Shown here piece after piece: positions 18,431-27,317 of a stretch of DNA of 64,000 nt. Within the stretch, counting starts at the first letter, position 1; every line of letters begins with the position of its first letter. The translations under genes were made by a program, and so were the position numbers. This DNA comes from Edaphobacter sp. (lineage in GTDB: Bacteria > Acidobacteriota > Terriglobia > Terriglobales > Acidobacteriaceae). The stretch spans positions 1-64,000 of the forward strand of contig NZ_JAPWKF010000004.1 in NCBI RefSeq assembly GCF_028283685.1. The letters run 5' to 3'. Under the pieces are notes generated by a model. The model had not been told where the DNA came from and did no database searches. It saw nothing but the letters and a program-made list of their open reading frames with translations.

Positions 18431-18717
18431 ACCTGCGACCTCACTGGTGTAACTGCGCTGACGAGACGTTCGGCTCCTTCGGCGACGATACGTGCGACGG
18501 GTTCGTCGAGATCGAGTGCGTCGCCGCTTTCGGCGAACCAGCCGACCAGCAGGCCCTGCAACGGTGCGCGAAGGTGGAACTCGCTTTTGCCGTCGGAGAG
18601 GACAGCGATGTTCTGCCCGGTGCCGACGAGGGTTCCCGCAGGCACAAGCTGCTGCGTAAGCTTGTATGCGGGCTGCGGGGTCTCTTCGGCGAGCGTTACT
18701 TCATAGAAGAAAGGCAT
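18424..18717 (-). CDS. Stand-alone biotin/lipoyl-like domain protein inside the his operon
   Basis: A 97-residue protein that looks like a single biotinyl/lipoyl domain: a strand-rich N-terminus, [17 protein letters not shown], then [17 protein letters not shown] and [14 protein letters not shown]. In E2 and H proteins the modified lysine is followed seven residues later by the conserved Ala/Pro turn; Lys44 here occupies that place. It is preceded by DG rather than the usual TD/SD, so whether it is modified is open. It is embedded between hisH (stop and start share one base, TAATG) and hisF (7-base overlap), so it is clearly part of the operon. Not a known histidine enzyme. Confidence 0.75.
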   Translation of the reverse strand: MPFFYEVTLAEETPQPAYKLTQQLVPAGTLVGTGQNIAVLSDGKSEFHLRAPLQGLLVGWFAESGDALDLDEPVARIVAEGAERLVSAVTPVRSQVC

Positions 18718-19325
18718 TAGAGCTCCACGAAGTTCTTGAGGATCTGGAGGCCGACGGTGCTCGACTTCTCAGGGTGAAATTGCACGCCCATGACGTTATC
18801 GCGCTCCACGGCGGCGGTAAAGTCGCCTCCGTAGTTGGTGGAGGCCGCAGTGTCCGCGCTGACGGGAGCGCGCCACGAGTGCGTGTAGTAGACGAAGCCT
18901 CCGTTCGGTACGCCACGAAGCAGGCGTGAGTCTTCGCGAATGTTCTCCAGCGAGTTCCAGCCGACGTGCGGCGATTTCAACTCGTTGTTGTTGTAGGTGG
19001 CAGGGAAGCGCTCGCACATCGAGCCGAAGTGGCAGAGGCCATCGGTAGACTGGGCTTCGGTCGAACCGCGATAGAGCCATTGCAACCCGACGCAGATGCC
19101 GAGGAACGGAACGCCGCTCGCGATGGCCTCGCGTGTGGCCTCTGTGAGTTCGAGATCGTGCAGCAGCTGTGTCGCCTGGAAATGGCCTACGCCGGGGAGG
19201 ACGATCTTGCTGGCGTTGCGCACGTCGTCGGGTGACTGCGTGACGTGGGTCTCGGCACCGAGGTAGTTCAGCGCTTTTAGGACGCTGGTGAGATTGCCCG
19301 CTTTGTAGTCGATGACTTGAATCAT
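18717..19325 (-). CDS. hisH: Imidazole glycerol phosphate synthase glutamine amidotransferase subunit
   Basis: Class I glutaminase that feeds ammonia to HisF. 202 residues, starting MIQVIDYKAGNLTSVLKAL. The nucleophile motif is GICVGLQWLYRG, and the catalytic His/Glu lie in GVQFHPEKSS. Open frame continues 9 codons upstream into the preceding membrane-protein gene; the conserved MIQVIDY start at 19325 is used, 4 bases after that gene's stop. Confidence 0.96.
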   Translation of the reverse strand: MIQVIDYKAGNLTSVLKALNYLGAETHVTQSPDDVRNASKIVLPGVGHFQATQLLHDLELTEATREAIASGVPFLGICVGLQWLYRGSTEAQSTDGLCHFGSMCERFPATYNNNELKSPHVGWNSLENIREDSRLLRGVPNGGFVYYTHSWRAPVSADTAASTNYGGDFTAAVERDNVMGVQFHPEKSSTVGLQILKNFVEL

Positions 19326-19329
19326 GAAT

Positions 19330-19614
19330 TTAGAGTCCAGCTGCGTAGCCACAACAAAGGAAAAAGGAACATAGTGCGAGGCCGAAACCGAGCCAACGCT
19401 TATAGCCTATTCCGAATAGGCATAAAACCATCGCCAACAAAGAGGACAGGTCGATCGTTTGCATCCATCGTCCCGCCTCATCGAAATGCCCCCAAAAGCC
19501 ATGTAGCCTGCTTGCGCGCATCCAGAAGGCAATGTGAATTAATACCGTAACAAGAAGACAGAAGTAGCCAATACGAAACGCTATTGTTCGCCAAGTCGCT
19601 ACCTCAGCATTCAT
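19330..19614 (-). CDS. Small membrane protein embedded in the his operon
   Basis: A 94-residue protein with three predicted membrane helices: one at residues 15-31, a second around 56-71 and a third at 74-93. A polar loop between the first two contains MRASRLHGFWGHFDEAGRW. Its ATG overlaps the hisB stop by one base (TAATG) and its own stop is 4 bases before hisH, so it is translated within the his operon. The family is not recognised. The stretch is less GC-rich than the flanking his genes, suggesting a later insertion that kept the operon intact. Confidence 0.75.
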   Translation of the reverse strand: MNAEVATWRTIAFRIGYFCLLVTVLIHIAFWMRASRLHGFWGHFDEAGRWMQTIDLSSLLAMVLCLFGIGYKRWLGFGLALCSFFLCCGYAAGL

Positions 19615-20219
19615 TACAGAAGACCTTTTGTACTTGGCAAAATTTCTGCCATGCGTTCATCGCGTGAGCAGGCGCCACGCAATGCGCGTGCGAAGGCTTT
19701 GAAGATCGCCTCGATCTTGTGGTGGTTCGAGCGTCCGTACATTGTCTTGACGTGGACATTGGCTTTGGCTCCGCGGGCGAAGCCGTCGAAGAAGTCGGCG
19801 AGTAGCTCGGACTGGAAGTCTCCTACGAGGCGGACCTTCACCTTGTCGTCGACGACATAGGCGACTCGGCCGGAGAGATCGACCGCGGCGACCGCGAGCG
19901 TCTCGTCCATTGCCATGACGAAGTAGCCGGCGCGGAGGATGCCCTTCTTGTCGCCGAGTGCCTTGTTGAAGGCCTCGCCCAGCGCGATGCCTACATCTTC
20001 GACGGTGTGGTGCTGGTCGACGTCGAGATCGCCCTTGCAGGTGAGCGTGAGGTCGAAGCCTCCGTGGCGGGTGAAGAGCTCGAGCATGTGGTCGAAGAAG
20101 CGGATGCCGGTGGTGACCTTGTAGATGCCGGTGCCATCGATGTTCAGCTTGAGCGCGATCTGCGTTTCGGTGGTGTCGCGCTTGATGCTGCCGGTGCGTG
20201 CCTTCTTAATTGCTGCCAT
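19614..20219 (-). CDS. hisB: Imidazoleglycerol-phosphate dehydratase
   Basis: Dehydrates IGP to imidazole acetol-phosphate. 201 residues, monofunctional: no histidinol-phosphatase domain. Conserved metal-binding motifs are [40 protein letters not shown] and [18 protein letters not shown]. Start at the ATG at 20219 (MAAIKKART), 4 bases after the hisC stop. The last codons end in PSTKGLL, the common HisB C-terminus. Confidence 0.97.
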   Translation of the reverse strand: MAAIKKARTGSIKRDTTETQIALKLNIDGTGIYKVTTGIRFFDHMLELFTRHGGFDLTLTCKGDLDVDQHHTVEDVGIALGEAFNKALGDKKGILRAGYFVMAMDETLAVAAVDLSGRVAYVVDDKVKVRLVGDFQSELLADFFDGFARGAKANVHVKTMYGRSNHHKIEAIFKAFARALRGACSRDERMAEILPSTKGLL

Positions 20220-20223
20220 CGTT

Positions 20224-21357
20224 CTAGAGCTCCTGTCCTTCATTGTTTGCCGTTGTGCTGAAGCCGCGCACGGGCTTCCAGCCGATCTCTTCGAGCGAGG
20301 CCTTCAGTGCCTCGAGTCCTCTGGTCACCTGGTCGGCGAGGCCGATGGTGATGCGGACGTAGCCGTCGCAGCCGGGGTCGGCGGAGCGATCGCGTAGCAG
20401 CACGCCGCGTGAGCGCATCGCGGTGACCAGTTCTTTGTGTAGCGGCCCGATCTTCATCAACACGAAGTTGGCCGCGCTGGGGAAGTAGCCGACGCCCAGC
20501 TCGGAGAGGCCAGCCATCATGCGCTCGCGGCCAGTGCGGATTTGCTCGACGTACCAGGCGATGTAGGCATCGTCTTCGATGGCGACGGTGAGGCAGTCGA
20601 GTGCAACGCCGTTGACGTTGTACGGCGACGAGACCTTGCGCAGGTAGCCGATGATCTCGGGGCTCGATACGAGCAGACCGATGCGGAGGTTCGCAAGACC
20701 GTATGCTTTCGAAAAGGTGCGAGCGATAAGAAGATTCGGCGTGGTCGCGATGTCATCCATCACCGTCTCGCCGTGGAAGTGGAAGTAGGCCTCGTCGACC
20801 ATAACCACTGCATGCGGTGCGGCGTTGGCGAGAGCCAGCAGCTGCGCGCGCGTCGCGACGGCTCCCGTGGGATTGTTGGGCGAGGCGACAATGATGAGCT
20901 TGGTGCGTTCGGTGATAGCGGCGAGCAGCTTTTCGAAGGGGAATTCGAGCGTCTCGTCAGCCTGCACCTTGATGAGGTTGCGCGTCATCAACCCGACGGA
21001 GACGTCGTACATAAAGAACGACGGCGTCGCAATCAACACTTCATCGTCCGCTTCAAGAAACGTGCAGCAGACGAGATGAATCGCCTCATCGACTGCGTTG
21101 GTGAGCAGCACCTGCTTTGGATCGAGGCCGAGGTGAGCGGCGACCTTGCGCTCTACGGGCTCGCGCTCGGGATACTTGGTCAGGCCTTCGGCGGTGATCT
21201 GCTTCAAGCGGTCGAGCACGCGTGGCGACGGCGAGAAGGTGTTCTCGTTGAAGTCGAGCCGCAGGGCGTCGCGGCCAGCGAGCGGAGGGTGATACTCCGG
21301 CATCTCGAGGACGAGGCGGCGGGGCTTGATGGTGGTGATGCTGTTTGCAGTGCTCAT
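20224..21357 (-). CDS. hisC: Histidinol-phosphate aminotransferase
   Basis: PLP-dependent transamination of imidazole acetol-phosphate to histidinol phosphate. 377 residues, fold-type I aminotransferase. It has [13 protein letters not shown] near the N-terminus, [23 protein letters not shown], and the PLP lysine at residue 217 in [16 protein letters not shown]. The ATG at 21357 follows a GAGG ribosome site. 25 bases from hisD. Confidence 0.95.
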   Translation of the reverse strand: MSTANSITTIKPRRLVLEMPEYHPPLAGRDALRLDFNENTFSPSPRVLDRLKQITAEGLTKYPEREPVERKVAAHLGLDPKQVLLTNAVDEAIHLVCCTFLEADDEVLIATPSFFMYDVSVGLMTRNLIKVQADETLEFPFEKLLAAITERTKLIIVASPNNPTGAVATRAQLLALANAAPHAVVMVDEAYFHFHGETVMDDIATTPNLLIARTFSKAYGLANLRIGLLVSSPEIIGYLRKVSSPYNVNGVALDCLTVAIEDDAYIAWYVEQIRTGRERMMAGLSELGVGYFPSAANFVLMKIGPLHKELVTAMRSRGVLLRDRSADPGCDGYVRITIGLADQVTRGLEALKASLEEIGWKPVRGFSTTANNEGQEL

Positions 21358-21382
21358 CCTATTACCTCGTTGCTCATCGCGA

Positions 21383-22642
21383 TCACCTCATTCTTACGCT
21401 GACGCTCTTGGCGTGGCCGGTGAGGCCCTCGGCGCTGGCCAGCGCGATGGCATGGGGGCCGATCTTCTTGAGGCCCTTGCTGGTGTACTCCTGCACGGTG
21501 ATGATCTTCACGAAGTCCATCACGCTGAGGCCACCGCGCACGCGACCCACGCGGCCAGTGGGCAGCACGTGATTGGGGCCGGAGACATAGTCGCCCATGG
21601 ACTGCGGAGCGTAGTCGCCCACGAAGACAGAGCCAGCGTTCTGTACCCACTTCAGGTCAGAGGCGCTGTCGACTGTGAGATGCTCGGGGGCGAGACGGTT
21701 AGTCAGCTCACGTGCTTCTGCAACTGTTTTGGTTACAAATATTGCGCCCTGCTTGGCGAGCGACACCTTTGCGAGCTTATTGCCCTTTGCTTGTACCTTC
21801 ACTTCGGCAGCGACCGCATGGGCAAGGGCGTCGTTGCTGGTGATGAGGACGGCGAGCGTCTCGGGATCGTGCTCGGCCTGCGCGACGAGGTCTGCCGCGA
21901 TGCCGGCAGGATAACCCTTGTCGCTGGTGACGACGATCTCTGTCGGGCCGGCAGGCATGTCGATGCCGCACTCGGTAGAGACCAGCGACTTGGCTGAGGT
22001 GACGAAGAGATTTCCGGGACCGACGATCTTGTTGACCGGGGCGATGGTTTCGGTGCCATAGGCGAGCGCGGCGATGGCCTGCGCTCCGCCAACGCGATAG
22101 AACTCGGTGACGCCTGCGAGATATGCCGCGGCGAGCGTCTCTCTCGCGGGTTTAGGTGAGCAAACGACGATGCGCTCAACGCCTGCGACCTGCGCGGGTG
22201 TGGAGGTCATCAGCAGCGTGGAAGGAAGAGGATAGCGGCCGCCGGGGACGTAGCAGCCCACGGAGCCGAGCGGGCGAACGATCTGTCCTGTCTTGACGCC
22301 ATCGGCGGGAGACATGCTCCACTCTTTCGGCATCTGCGCTTCGGCGAAGGCGAGGATATTGGCGCGCGCCACCATCATCGCGGCCTGCAGTTCAGGTGAG
22401 GTGGCGTGCCATGCGGCCTCCATCTCTTCGCGCGCAACCAGTAGCGGCGTATTCTTTGCGAGGCCGTCGAACTTTGTCGCGTATTTGCGAACGCCGCGGT
22501 CGCCGGACTTGCGAACATCTGCGAGGATACGGCGGACGACGGGTTCAACCTTTGCCGTGGAGACGGCGCCGCGCTGCTCGATTGACTGGATCAGCGCGGC
22601 GGCGGTCTTCGCGGAGCGTCCGTAGGTCTTGACTAGCTTCAT
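21383..22642 (-). CDS. hisD: Histidinol dehydrogenase
   Basis: NAD-dependent, zinc-containing enzyme making the last two oxidations to histidine. 419 residues. Conserved segments are VCSPKPARETLAAAYLAGV, RVGGAQAIAALAYGTETI, VDKIVGPGN-like NKIVGPGNLFV, DMPAGPTEIVV, LVAQAEHDPET and SMGDYVSGPNHVLPTGR. The ATG at 22642 is preferred over a TTG one codon upstream. The gap to hisG is 85 bases and carries a palindromic repeat. Confidence 0.96.
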   Translation of the reverse strand: MKLVKTYGRSAKTAAALIQSIEQRGAVSTAKVEPVVRRILADVRKSGDRGVRKYATKFDGLAKNTPLLVAREEMEAAWHATSPELQAAMMVARANILAFAEAQMPKEWSMSPADGVKTGQIVRPLGSVGCYVPGGRYPLPSTLLMTSTPAQVAGVERIVVCSPKPARETLAAAYLAGVTEFYRVGGAQAIAALAYGTETIAPVNKIVGPGNLFVTSAKSLVSTECGIDMPAGPTEIVVTSDKGYPAGIAADLVAQAEHDPETLAVLITSNDALAHAVAAEVKVQAKGNKLAKVSLAKQGAIFVTKTVAEARELTNRLAPEHLTVDSASDLKWVQNAGSVFVGDYAPQSMGDYVSGPNHVLPTGRVGRVRGGLSVMDFVKIITVQEYTSKGLKKIGPHAIALASAEGLTGHAKSVSVRMR

Positions 22643-22678
22643 CAACTATCTCCAGGGGCACAGCGGTGGATGGTAAAG

Positions 22679-22716
22679 CAGGTTCCTCCACTTCGCTGCG
22701 CTCCGGTCGGAATGAC
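22679..22716. repeat. Palindromic intergenic repeat, copy 2
   Basis: Between hisG and hisD, GTTCCTCCACTTCGCTGCGC and the following TCCGGTCGGAATGAC form an imperfect palindrome. Its complement reads GTCATTCCGACCGGAGCGCA...GGAGGAAC, the same element as at 17599-17628 with a longer arm. Confidence 0.7.
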
Positions 22717-22727
22717 ACATCAAAAAG

Positions 22728-23609
22728 TTACAGAACAACCTTGCTCAGCGGATACTCGACGATGCCGGTGGCGCCTGCGGCCTTGAGCTTGGGGATGACC
22801 TCGCGGACGATGGGCTCTTCGAGGATCGTGTTCAGCGCGACCCACTCTTCGTCGCTGAGCTGCGAGACCGTCGGCGAGTTGAGTGCGGGCAGCACAGCGA
22901 GCACCTCGCGCAGATTGGCCTTGCGCGCGTTGAGCATCAGGCCGACTCGTCCCTGTGCGGCGATGGCGGCGTTCAGCATCAGCGAGATGTTCTCGATCTT
23001 CTGCTTCTTCCAGTCGTCCTGCCAGGAGGTCTTGTTGGCGATGAGCTGTGTCTCGCTCTCCATGAGTGTTTCGATGATGCGCAGACGGTTGGCGCGCAGG
23101 GAGCTGCCGGTCTCGGTGACCTCGACGATGGCGTCGGCCAGCGTGGGCGGCTTGACCTCGGTTGCGCCCCAGCTGAACTCGACCTTGACGGGGATCTTCT
23201 TGGATTCGAAGTAGCGCTTGGTGAACTCGACCAGTTCGGTGGCGATGATGCAGCCGGCGAGGTCCTCGGGCTTCTGATAGGGCGAGTCCTCGGGCACGGC
23301 GAGCACCCACTTCACCTTTTGGCGGCTCTGCTTGGAGTAGGTGAGGCTGGTGACGTACTCGATGTCATGCTGGTTCTCAAGCACCCAGTCGTTGCCGGTG
23401 AGTCCGGCGTCGAGGGCGCCGTACTCGACGTAGCGGGCCATCTCCTGCGCGCGGACGAGCATGCACTCGATCTCGATGTCATCGATGGTGGGAAAGTAGC
23501 TGCGGCCACTGGCGTAGATGTTCCAGCCGGCACGCTGGAAAAGTGCGATGGTGGCGTCCTGCAGGCTTCCCTTGGGAATGCCGAGTTTCAACTTCTTGGT
23601 CTCGCTCAT
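22728..23609 (-). CDS. hisG: ATP phosphoribosyltransferase, long form
   Basis: First, feedback-controlled step of histidine synthesis. 293 residues, so the long, HisZ-independent form with a C-terminal ACT-like regulatory domain (about residues 215-293). It begins [19 protein letters not shown] and contains [17 protein letters not shown], the PRPP-binding region [19 protein letters not shown], and [20 protein letters not shown] in the regulatory domain. ATG start, 27 bases after hisI. Confidence 0.95.
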   Translation of the reverse strand: MSETKKLKLGIPKGSLQDATIALFQRAGWNIYASGRSYFPTIDDIEIECMLVRAQEMARYVEYGALDAGLTGNDWVLENQHDIEYVTSLTYSKQSRQKVKWVLAVPEDSPYQKPEDLAGCIIATELVEFTKRYFESKKIPVKVEFSWGATEVKPPTLADAIVEVTETGSSLRANRLRIIETLMESETQLIANKTSWQDDWKKQKIENISLMLNAAIAAQGRVGLMLNARKANLREVLAVLPALNSPTVSQLSDEEWVALNTILEEPIVREVIPKLKAAGATGIVEYPLSKVVL

Positions 23610-23636
23610 GACTTCTATTCTCCGTCGTCTTCTCGG

Positions 23637-23975
23637 TTACTTTTTTGTTTCGATCTTCTTGGTAAAGCAGCTGACCGTTCCTTCGTGGCAGACCAGGCCG
23701 TCGCCTTCGACCTCGACGCGGAAGAGCAGGGCGTCGTTGTCGCAATCGGTGGAGGCTTCGAGGATGCGCAGGCGATTCCCGCTGGTCTCGCCCTTCATCC
23801 AGAGCTTGGAGCGGGTGCGGCTCCAGAAGGTGACGAACCCGGTTTCGAGGGTTTTCTGGTAGCTGATCTCGTTGAGGAAGCCGAGCATCAGCATCTCACC
23901 GGTCTTATAATCCTGCACGATGCCGGGGACGAGGCCGTCCATTTTGGCAAAGTCGATCTTCGGTAGTTCTGTCAT
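23637..23975 (-). CDS. hisI: Phosphoribosyl-AMP cyclohydrolase
   Basis: Hydrolyses PR-AMP in the third step. 112 residues, the HisI domain alone with no HisE pyrophosphohydrolase domain fused. It shows GLVPGIVQDYKTGEMLMLGF, FWSRTRSKLWMKGETSGN and the zinc-binding region DCDNDALLFRVE...CHEGTVSCF. The start is the ATG at 23975 (MTELPKIDF). It is the first structural gene after the attenuator. hisE is not in the window. Confidence 0.96.
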   Translation of the reverse strand: MTELPKIDFAKMDGLVPGIVQDYKTGEMLMLGFLNEISYQKTLETGFVTFWSRTRSKLWMKGETSGNRLRILEASTDCDNDALLFRVEVEGDGLVCHEGTVSCFTKKIETKK

Positions 23976-24016
23976 TCCCAATCTCCAGTTCGATCGTTGA
24001 AGCATGCCGCGACACG

Positions 24017-24056
24017 TAAAAAGGCCCGCTCGCGGTGTGCGCGTTGAGCGGGCCTT
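24017..24056 (-). terminator. Histidine operon attenuator terminator
   Basis: On the minus strand AAGGCCCGCTC, a 14-base loop and GAGCGGGCCTT form an 11-bp perfect stem followed by TTTTTAC. It lies 25 bases after the leader peptide stop and about 40 bases before hisI, as expected for an intrinsic terminator in a his attenuator. Confidence 0.88.
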
Positions 24057-24081
24057 TCGGAATCCCAGGGTATGCGTTCTG

Positions 24082-24168
24082 TTACTTCGTCACACCGGAC
24101 ACGGCCGCCAACACGCTCTGCGCATGATGATGGTGATGATGCCCGTGATGGATGGTCAGAGAACGCAT
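24082..24168 (-). CDS. hisL: Histidine operon leader peptide
   Basis: A 28-codon frame starting MRSLTIHHGHHHHHHAQS and ending VSGVTK. It contains eight histidine codons, six of them consecutive, in the position expected for a his leader: upstream of a terminator hairpin and of hisI. Ribosome stalling at the His run when charged tRNA-His is scarce would let the RNA avoid the terminator. The ATG has no ribosome-binding site and lies only a few bases after the predicted transcription start, so the peptide may be translated from a leaderless end. Confidence 0.88.
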   Translation of the reverse strand: MRSLTIHHGHHHHHHAQSVLAAVSGVTK

Positions 24169-24178
24169 CGCTGCAATT

Positions 24179-24207
24179 AGAGTAGCGGTGAGACCGGGCA
24201 AAGTCAA
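24179..24207 (-). promoter_or_regulatory. Candidate sigma-70 promoter of the his operon
   Basis: Minus strand: TTGACT (24207-24202), 17 bases, then TACTCT (24184-24179). The start would fall near 24172, about 4 bases before the leader ATG. An alternative -10 (TCTAAT at 24181-24176) has a 20-base spacer. Confidence 0.5.
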
Positions 24208-24301
24208 ACAATTGCTGTGAAAAGACTATGGATTGACGAGCCGCCCGTGCTCCCGTACTCTTCCGCTCAACGTCATCCTGTTCTCGGAGAATTTACCAGA
24301 T

Positions 24302-24613
24302 ATGCGCAATCTTCGTTCCCGGTTCCTCGCCCTTGCCCTGCTTTTCACGCTTCCGATGGCCATCGTGGCACAGTCGCCAGGTAAGCCGTCGTCGGCTGCT
24401 GCGGCAACGTCCGCCAGCAAGCTGGATATCAATACGGCCACTGTCGATCAACTGAAAGCCTTTCCGGGCATCGGCGATGCCTACTCCAAGCGGATCATCG
24501 ATGGCCGTCCGTATACGGCGAAGAATCAGTTGGTCTCGCGTGGCGTGCTGCCGGAGAACGTCTACAACAAGATCAAGGATTCGATCATCGCCAGCAAGCC
24601 CGTAAAGAAGTAG
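24302..24613 (+). CDS. Secreted helix-hairpin-helix (ComEA-like) protein
   Basis: A 103-residue protein with a signal peptide (LRSRFLALALLFTLPMAIVA, then QSPG) and a single ComEA-type HhH domain: LDINTATVDQLKAFPGIGDAYSKRIIDGRPY, LVSRGVLPENVYNKIKDSI. This domain binds double-stranded DNA non-specifically, in competence proteins among others. A competence role is inference only. Start at the ATG at 24302. It is divergent from the his operon. Confidence 0.88.
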   Translation: MRNLRSRFLALALLFTLPMAIVAQSPGKPSSAAAATSASKLDINTATVDQLKAFPGIGDAYSKRIIDGRPYTAKNQLVSRGVLPENVYNKIKDSIIASKPVKK

Positions 24614-24680
24614 CTGTCAGCGTTCTTCAGAGTTGTGGGCTGGCTGCTACCATGCAGCCAGCCGTCTAACCATTCCATTT

Positions 24681-27317
24681 ATGCCGCAGCGACCAACGCG
24701 TCTTCTGTACCTGCTTCTCGCGATTGTGGCTTTCTTCGCGTTCACCCACTTCTTCCTGGGGGCGCGCCACAACTACGACTCTCAGAAGAATGGGCGTTTT
24801 CAGGCGCGCGCTCCCTTCTCCGGAAGCTATAAAGGCGCCACGCTGACTCTGGTGCTGCCGGAGACACGCGAGGCGGGACTGATCGCCGGCGACCGTGTGC
24901 TTACCGTCAATGGAAGGCCATACCTCAGCGGCGATGTCGTCGAGCAGGAGGCTCGTCGCAGCGAGCCTGGCATGCCGATGGTGGTGACCTACCGCCGCAA
25001 CGGCGATCCGGCTCCACGTACAGCCAGCGTGACATTGCGAGCCGTGCATCCGCGTAACCAGCCGCTCTGGTCGTGGGTGGTACTGACCTTTCTGACGGTG
25101 GCCTCATTCTTCTGCCTGGTGACAGGGTTGTATGTTGCGTTTGCGAGGCCGCTGAACGGGAATGCATGGCTGATTCTGGGCATTCTGTCGTTCTTCAATT
25201 CGCTGTTTATTGCGACGCAGACCTTGAGTGGGCCGCTAAAGCCGGTGGCGATGATCTGGGCAACCGTCTCGCAGAGTGCGATGCCGATCTGCCTAATGCT
25301 GTTTGGTGTTTACTTTCCCGACCGTTCGAAGATTGATATCCGTTATCCCTGGATCAAGTGGACGCTGATGCTGCCGATCTTTGTGCTGGCACCGCTTGAT
25401 CTGTTGCAGGAGTTCAGCCGCTCGTACAACTTCTCGCTTGCGGCGTGGCTGGTACCGTTCTCCGTCACGTTCGGCACCATCGAAACGGTCATCGCGATTG
25501 GGGCAATCAACTACTTTTTCATCTCGTTGTTTTTCAAGATACGGACAGCGCGAGGCGATGGACGTCGCCGTCTGCGCATCCTCTACGCCGGGACGTCCAT
25601 CGGTCTGACGCCGTTCTTTGTTCTGGCGATCATCGCGTTGTTCCGCAAGACCGATATCGGGCAGGACATCCCGGAGTGGATCGTGCTGTCGGGGGTGTCG
25701 ATTCTGTTCCTCTTTCCCATGTCGCTGGCCTACGTCGTCGTCGTGCAGCGCGCGTTGGATCTAAAGCTGCTGATCCGGCAGGGAACGAAGTACGCGTTCG
25801 CCAAGCAGTCGGTCGTCATCTTGCAGGTCGCGCTGGGCGTCTGGTTCGGCTTTGCGCTGGTGGACTTCTTTCACAGCGTCGAGAGCCATCGCCGCCTGGT
25901 CGATATCGTTCGCATCTTCGGCATCATGGTCTGCGTTTTTTCCTTCCGCTTCGTGGTCTCAAAGAAGCTGCAGCAACGAATCGACCAGCGCTTCTTTCGC
26001 GAAGCCTACTCTGCGGAGCAGTTGCTGTCTGAGCTCTCGGAGGAGGCGCGTAACTTTACCGAGGTGGCGCCGCTGCTGAACACCATCACGCAGCGCATCG
26101 GTGAGACGCTTCATATCGACCGCATCGCCGTCTTCCTGCGCTCGGGTGATACTTACCGGTTGCAACTGGCGACGGGTATGCCTGGCGCAACCATGATGCC
26201 TCCATTGCTGAGCTCGATATCACTGCCAGCCACGTCGGCGACGATCACGACGCTGGCGCGCGATCGTGGGCCGGCAAATGTCTACCGCGATGACCCGTCG
26301 AGCTGGCTGGTGGATGCGACCGAGGCCGAGCGACGTGCGCTGAATGATCTTTCAACCGAGCTGCTGGTGCCGCTGCCGGGACGCAAGCAGCTGGCAGGCG
26401 TGATGGCGCTGGGACCAAAGCGTTCGGAGGAGCCGTACACGCGCACCGACCGCCAGCTGCTTCAGTCCGTGGCGTCGCAGGCCGGCATGGCGCTGGAGAA
26501 TGCGGAGCTTCTCGAGAACCTGTCGCGCGAGATCACGCAGCGTGAGCGGGTCTCGCGTGAGATCGAGATTGCGCGCGAGGTGCAGGAGCGGCTCTTCCCA
26601 CAGTCGTATCCGAAGATTGCAGGCGTGGATATTGCCGGATATTGCAGGCCGGCGCAGGCTATCGGTGGTGACTATTACGACTTCTTTCTGCTGCCGTCTC
26701 TCTCGCAGCAGGCAGGAGATGGAGGCGAGCTCCTGGTGCTGGCGCTCGGCGATATCTCGGGCAAAGGGATTTCTGCTGCATTACTGATGGCCAGCCTCCG
26801 CGCCAGTCTGCGCAGCGGGGCGCAGCTGCGACGTGGCGACCAGGGTGCGTTGATGGAGCATGTGAATGGGCTGGTCTACGATTCCTCGACGTCCAATCGT
26901 TATGCCACCTTCTTCTATGCGGAGTACGATCCGCAGACGCGGCTTCTCTCGTATGTCAATGCAGGGCACAATCCTCCGCTGGTGCTGCGTGGCGATCGCC
27001 AGATTGCGTTGGAAGCCACGGGAACCGTGATCGGCCTGTTGCCGGAGTCGGCCTACGAGAAGCAGGAGATCGTGCTGGAGCCGGGCGATGTACTGATCGC
27101 CTTTACCGACGGGATCTCGGAGGCGATGAACCCTGTTGAAGAGGAGTGGGGCGAAGACCGCATGATCGCTGCCGCACGTTCGATTCTTCACAGGCCGGAC
27201 TGCACCGTGGACGCGGAACAAATGATGAACTGCATCCTCGATGCAGCCGATGTCTTCACCTCGGGCGCAGACCAGCACGACGATATGACGCTGCTGATCT
27301 GCATGGTTCGCGAATAG
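24681..27317 (+). CDS. Membrane PP2C phosphatase with PDZ, 7-8 TM, GAF and SpoIIE domains
   Basis: An 878-residue signalling protein. Order: one membrane helix (8-27), a PDZ-like domain (about 50-125, EAGLIAGDRVLTVNGRPY), seven or eight membrane helices (about 130-430), a short coil, a GAF domain (about 455-620) and a C-terminal SpoIIE/RsbU-type PP2C phosphatase (about 640-878). The phosphatase has IEIAREVQERLFPQSYP, AIGGDYYDFF, ALGDISGKG and DQHDDMTLLI, so the metal-binding aspartates are present. Such proteins dephosphorylate an anti-sigma-factor antagonist, but no partner is adjacent. Start at the ATG at 24681. Its stop abuts the convergent stop of the next gene with no spacing. Confidence 0.9.
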   Translation: MPQRPTRLLYLLLAIVAFFAFTHFFLGARHNYDSQKNGRFQARAPFSGSYKGATLTLVLPETREAGLIAGDRVLTVNGRPYLSGDVVEQEARRSEPGMPMVVTYRRNGDPAPRTASVTLRAVHPRNQPLWSWVVLTFLTVASFFCLVTGLYVAFARPLNGNAWLILGILSFFNSLFIATQTLSGPLKPVAMIWATVSQSAMPICLMLFGVYFPDRSKIDIRYPWIKWTLMLPIFVLAPLDLLQEFSRSYNFSLAAWLVPFSVTFGTIETVIAIGAINYFFISLFFKIRTARGDGRRRLRILYAGTSIGLTPFFVLAIIALFRKTDIGQDIPEWIVLSGVSILFLFPMSLAYVVVVQRALDLKLLIRQGTKYAFAKQSVVILQVALGVWFGFALVDFFHSVESHRRLVDIVRIFGIMVCVFSFRFVVSKKLQQRIDQRFFREAYSAEQLLSELSEEARNFTEVAPLLNTITQRIGETLHIDRIAVFLRSGDTYRLQLATGMPGATMMPPLLSSISLPATSATITTLARDRGPANVYRDDPSSWLVDATEAERRALNDLSTELLVPLPGRKQLAGVMALGPKRSEEPYTRTDRQLLQSVASQAGMALENAELLENLSREITQRERVSREIEIAREVQERLFPQSYPKIAGVDIAGYCRPAQAIGGDYYDFFLLPSLSQQAGDGGELLVLALGDISGKGISAALLMASLRASLRSGAQLRRGDQGALMEHVNGLVYDSSTSNRYATFFYAEYDPQTRLLSYVNAGHNPPLVLRGDRQIALEATGTVIGLLPESAYEKQEIVLEPGDVLIAFTDGISEAMNPVEEEWGEDRMIAAARSILHRPDCTVDAEQMMNCILDAADVFTSGADQHDDMTLLICMVRE

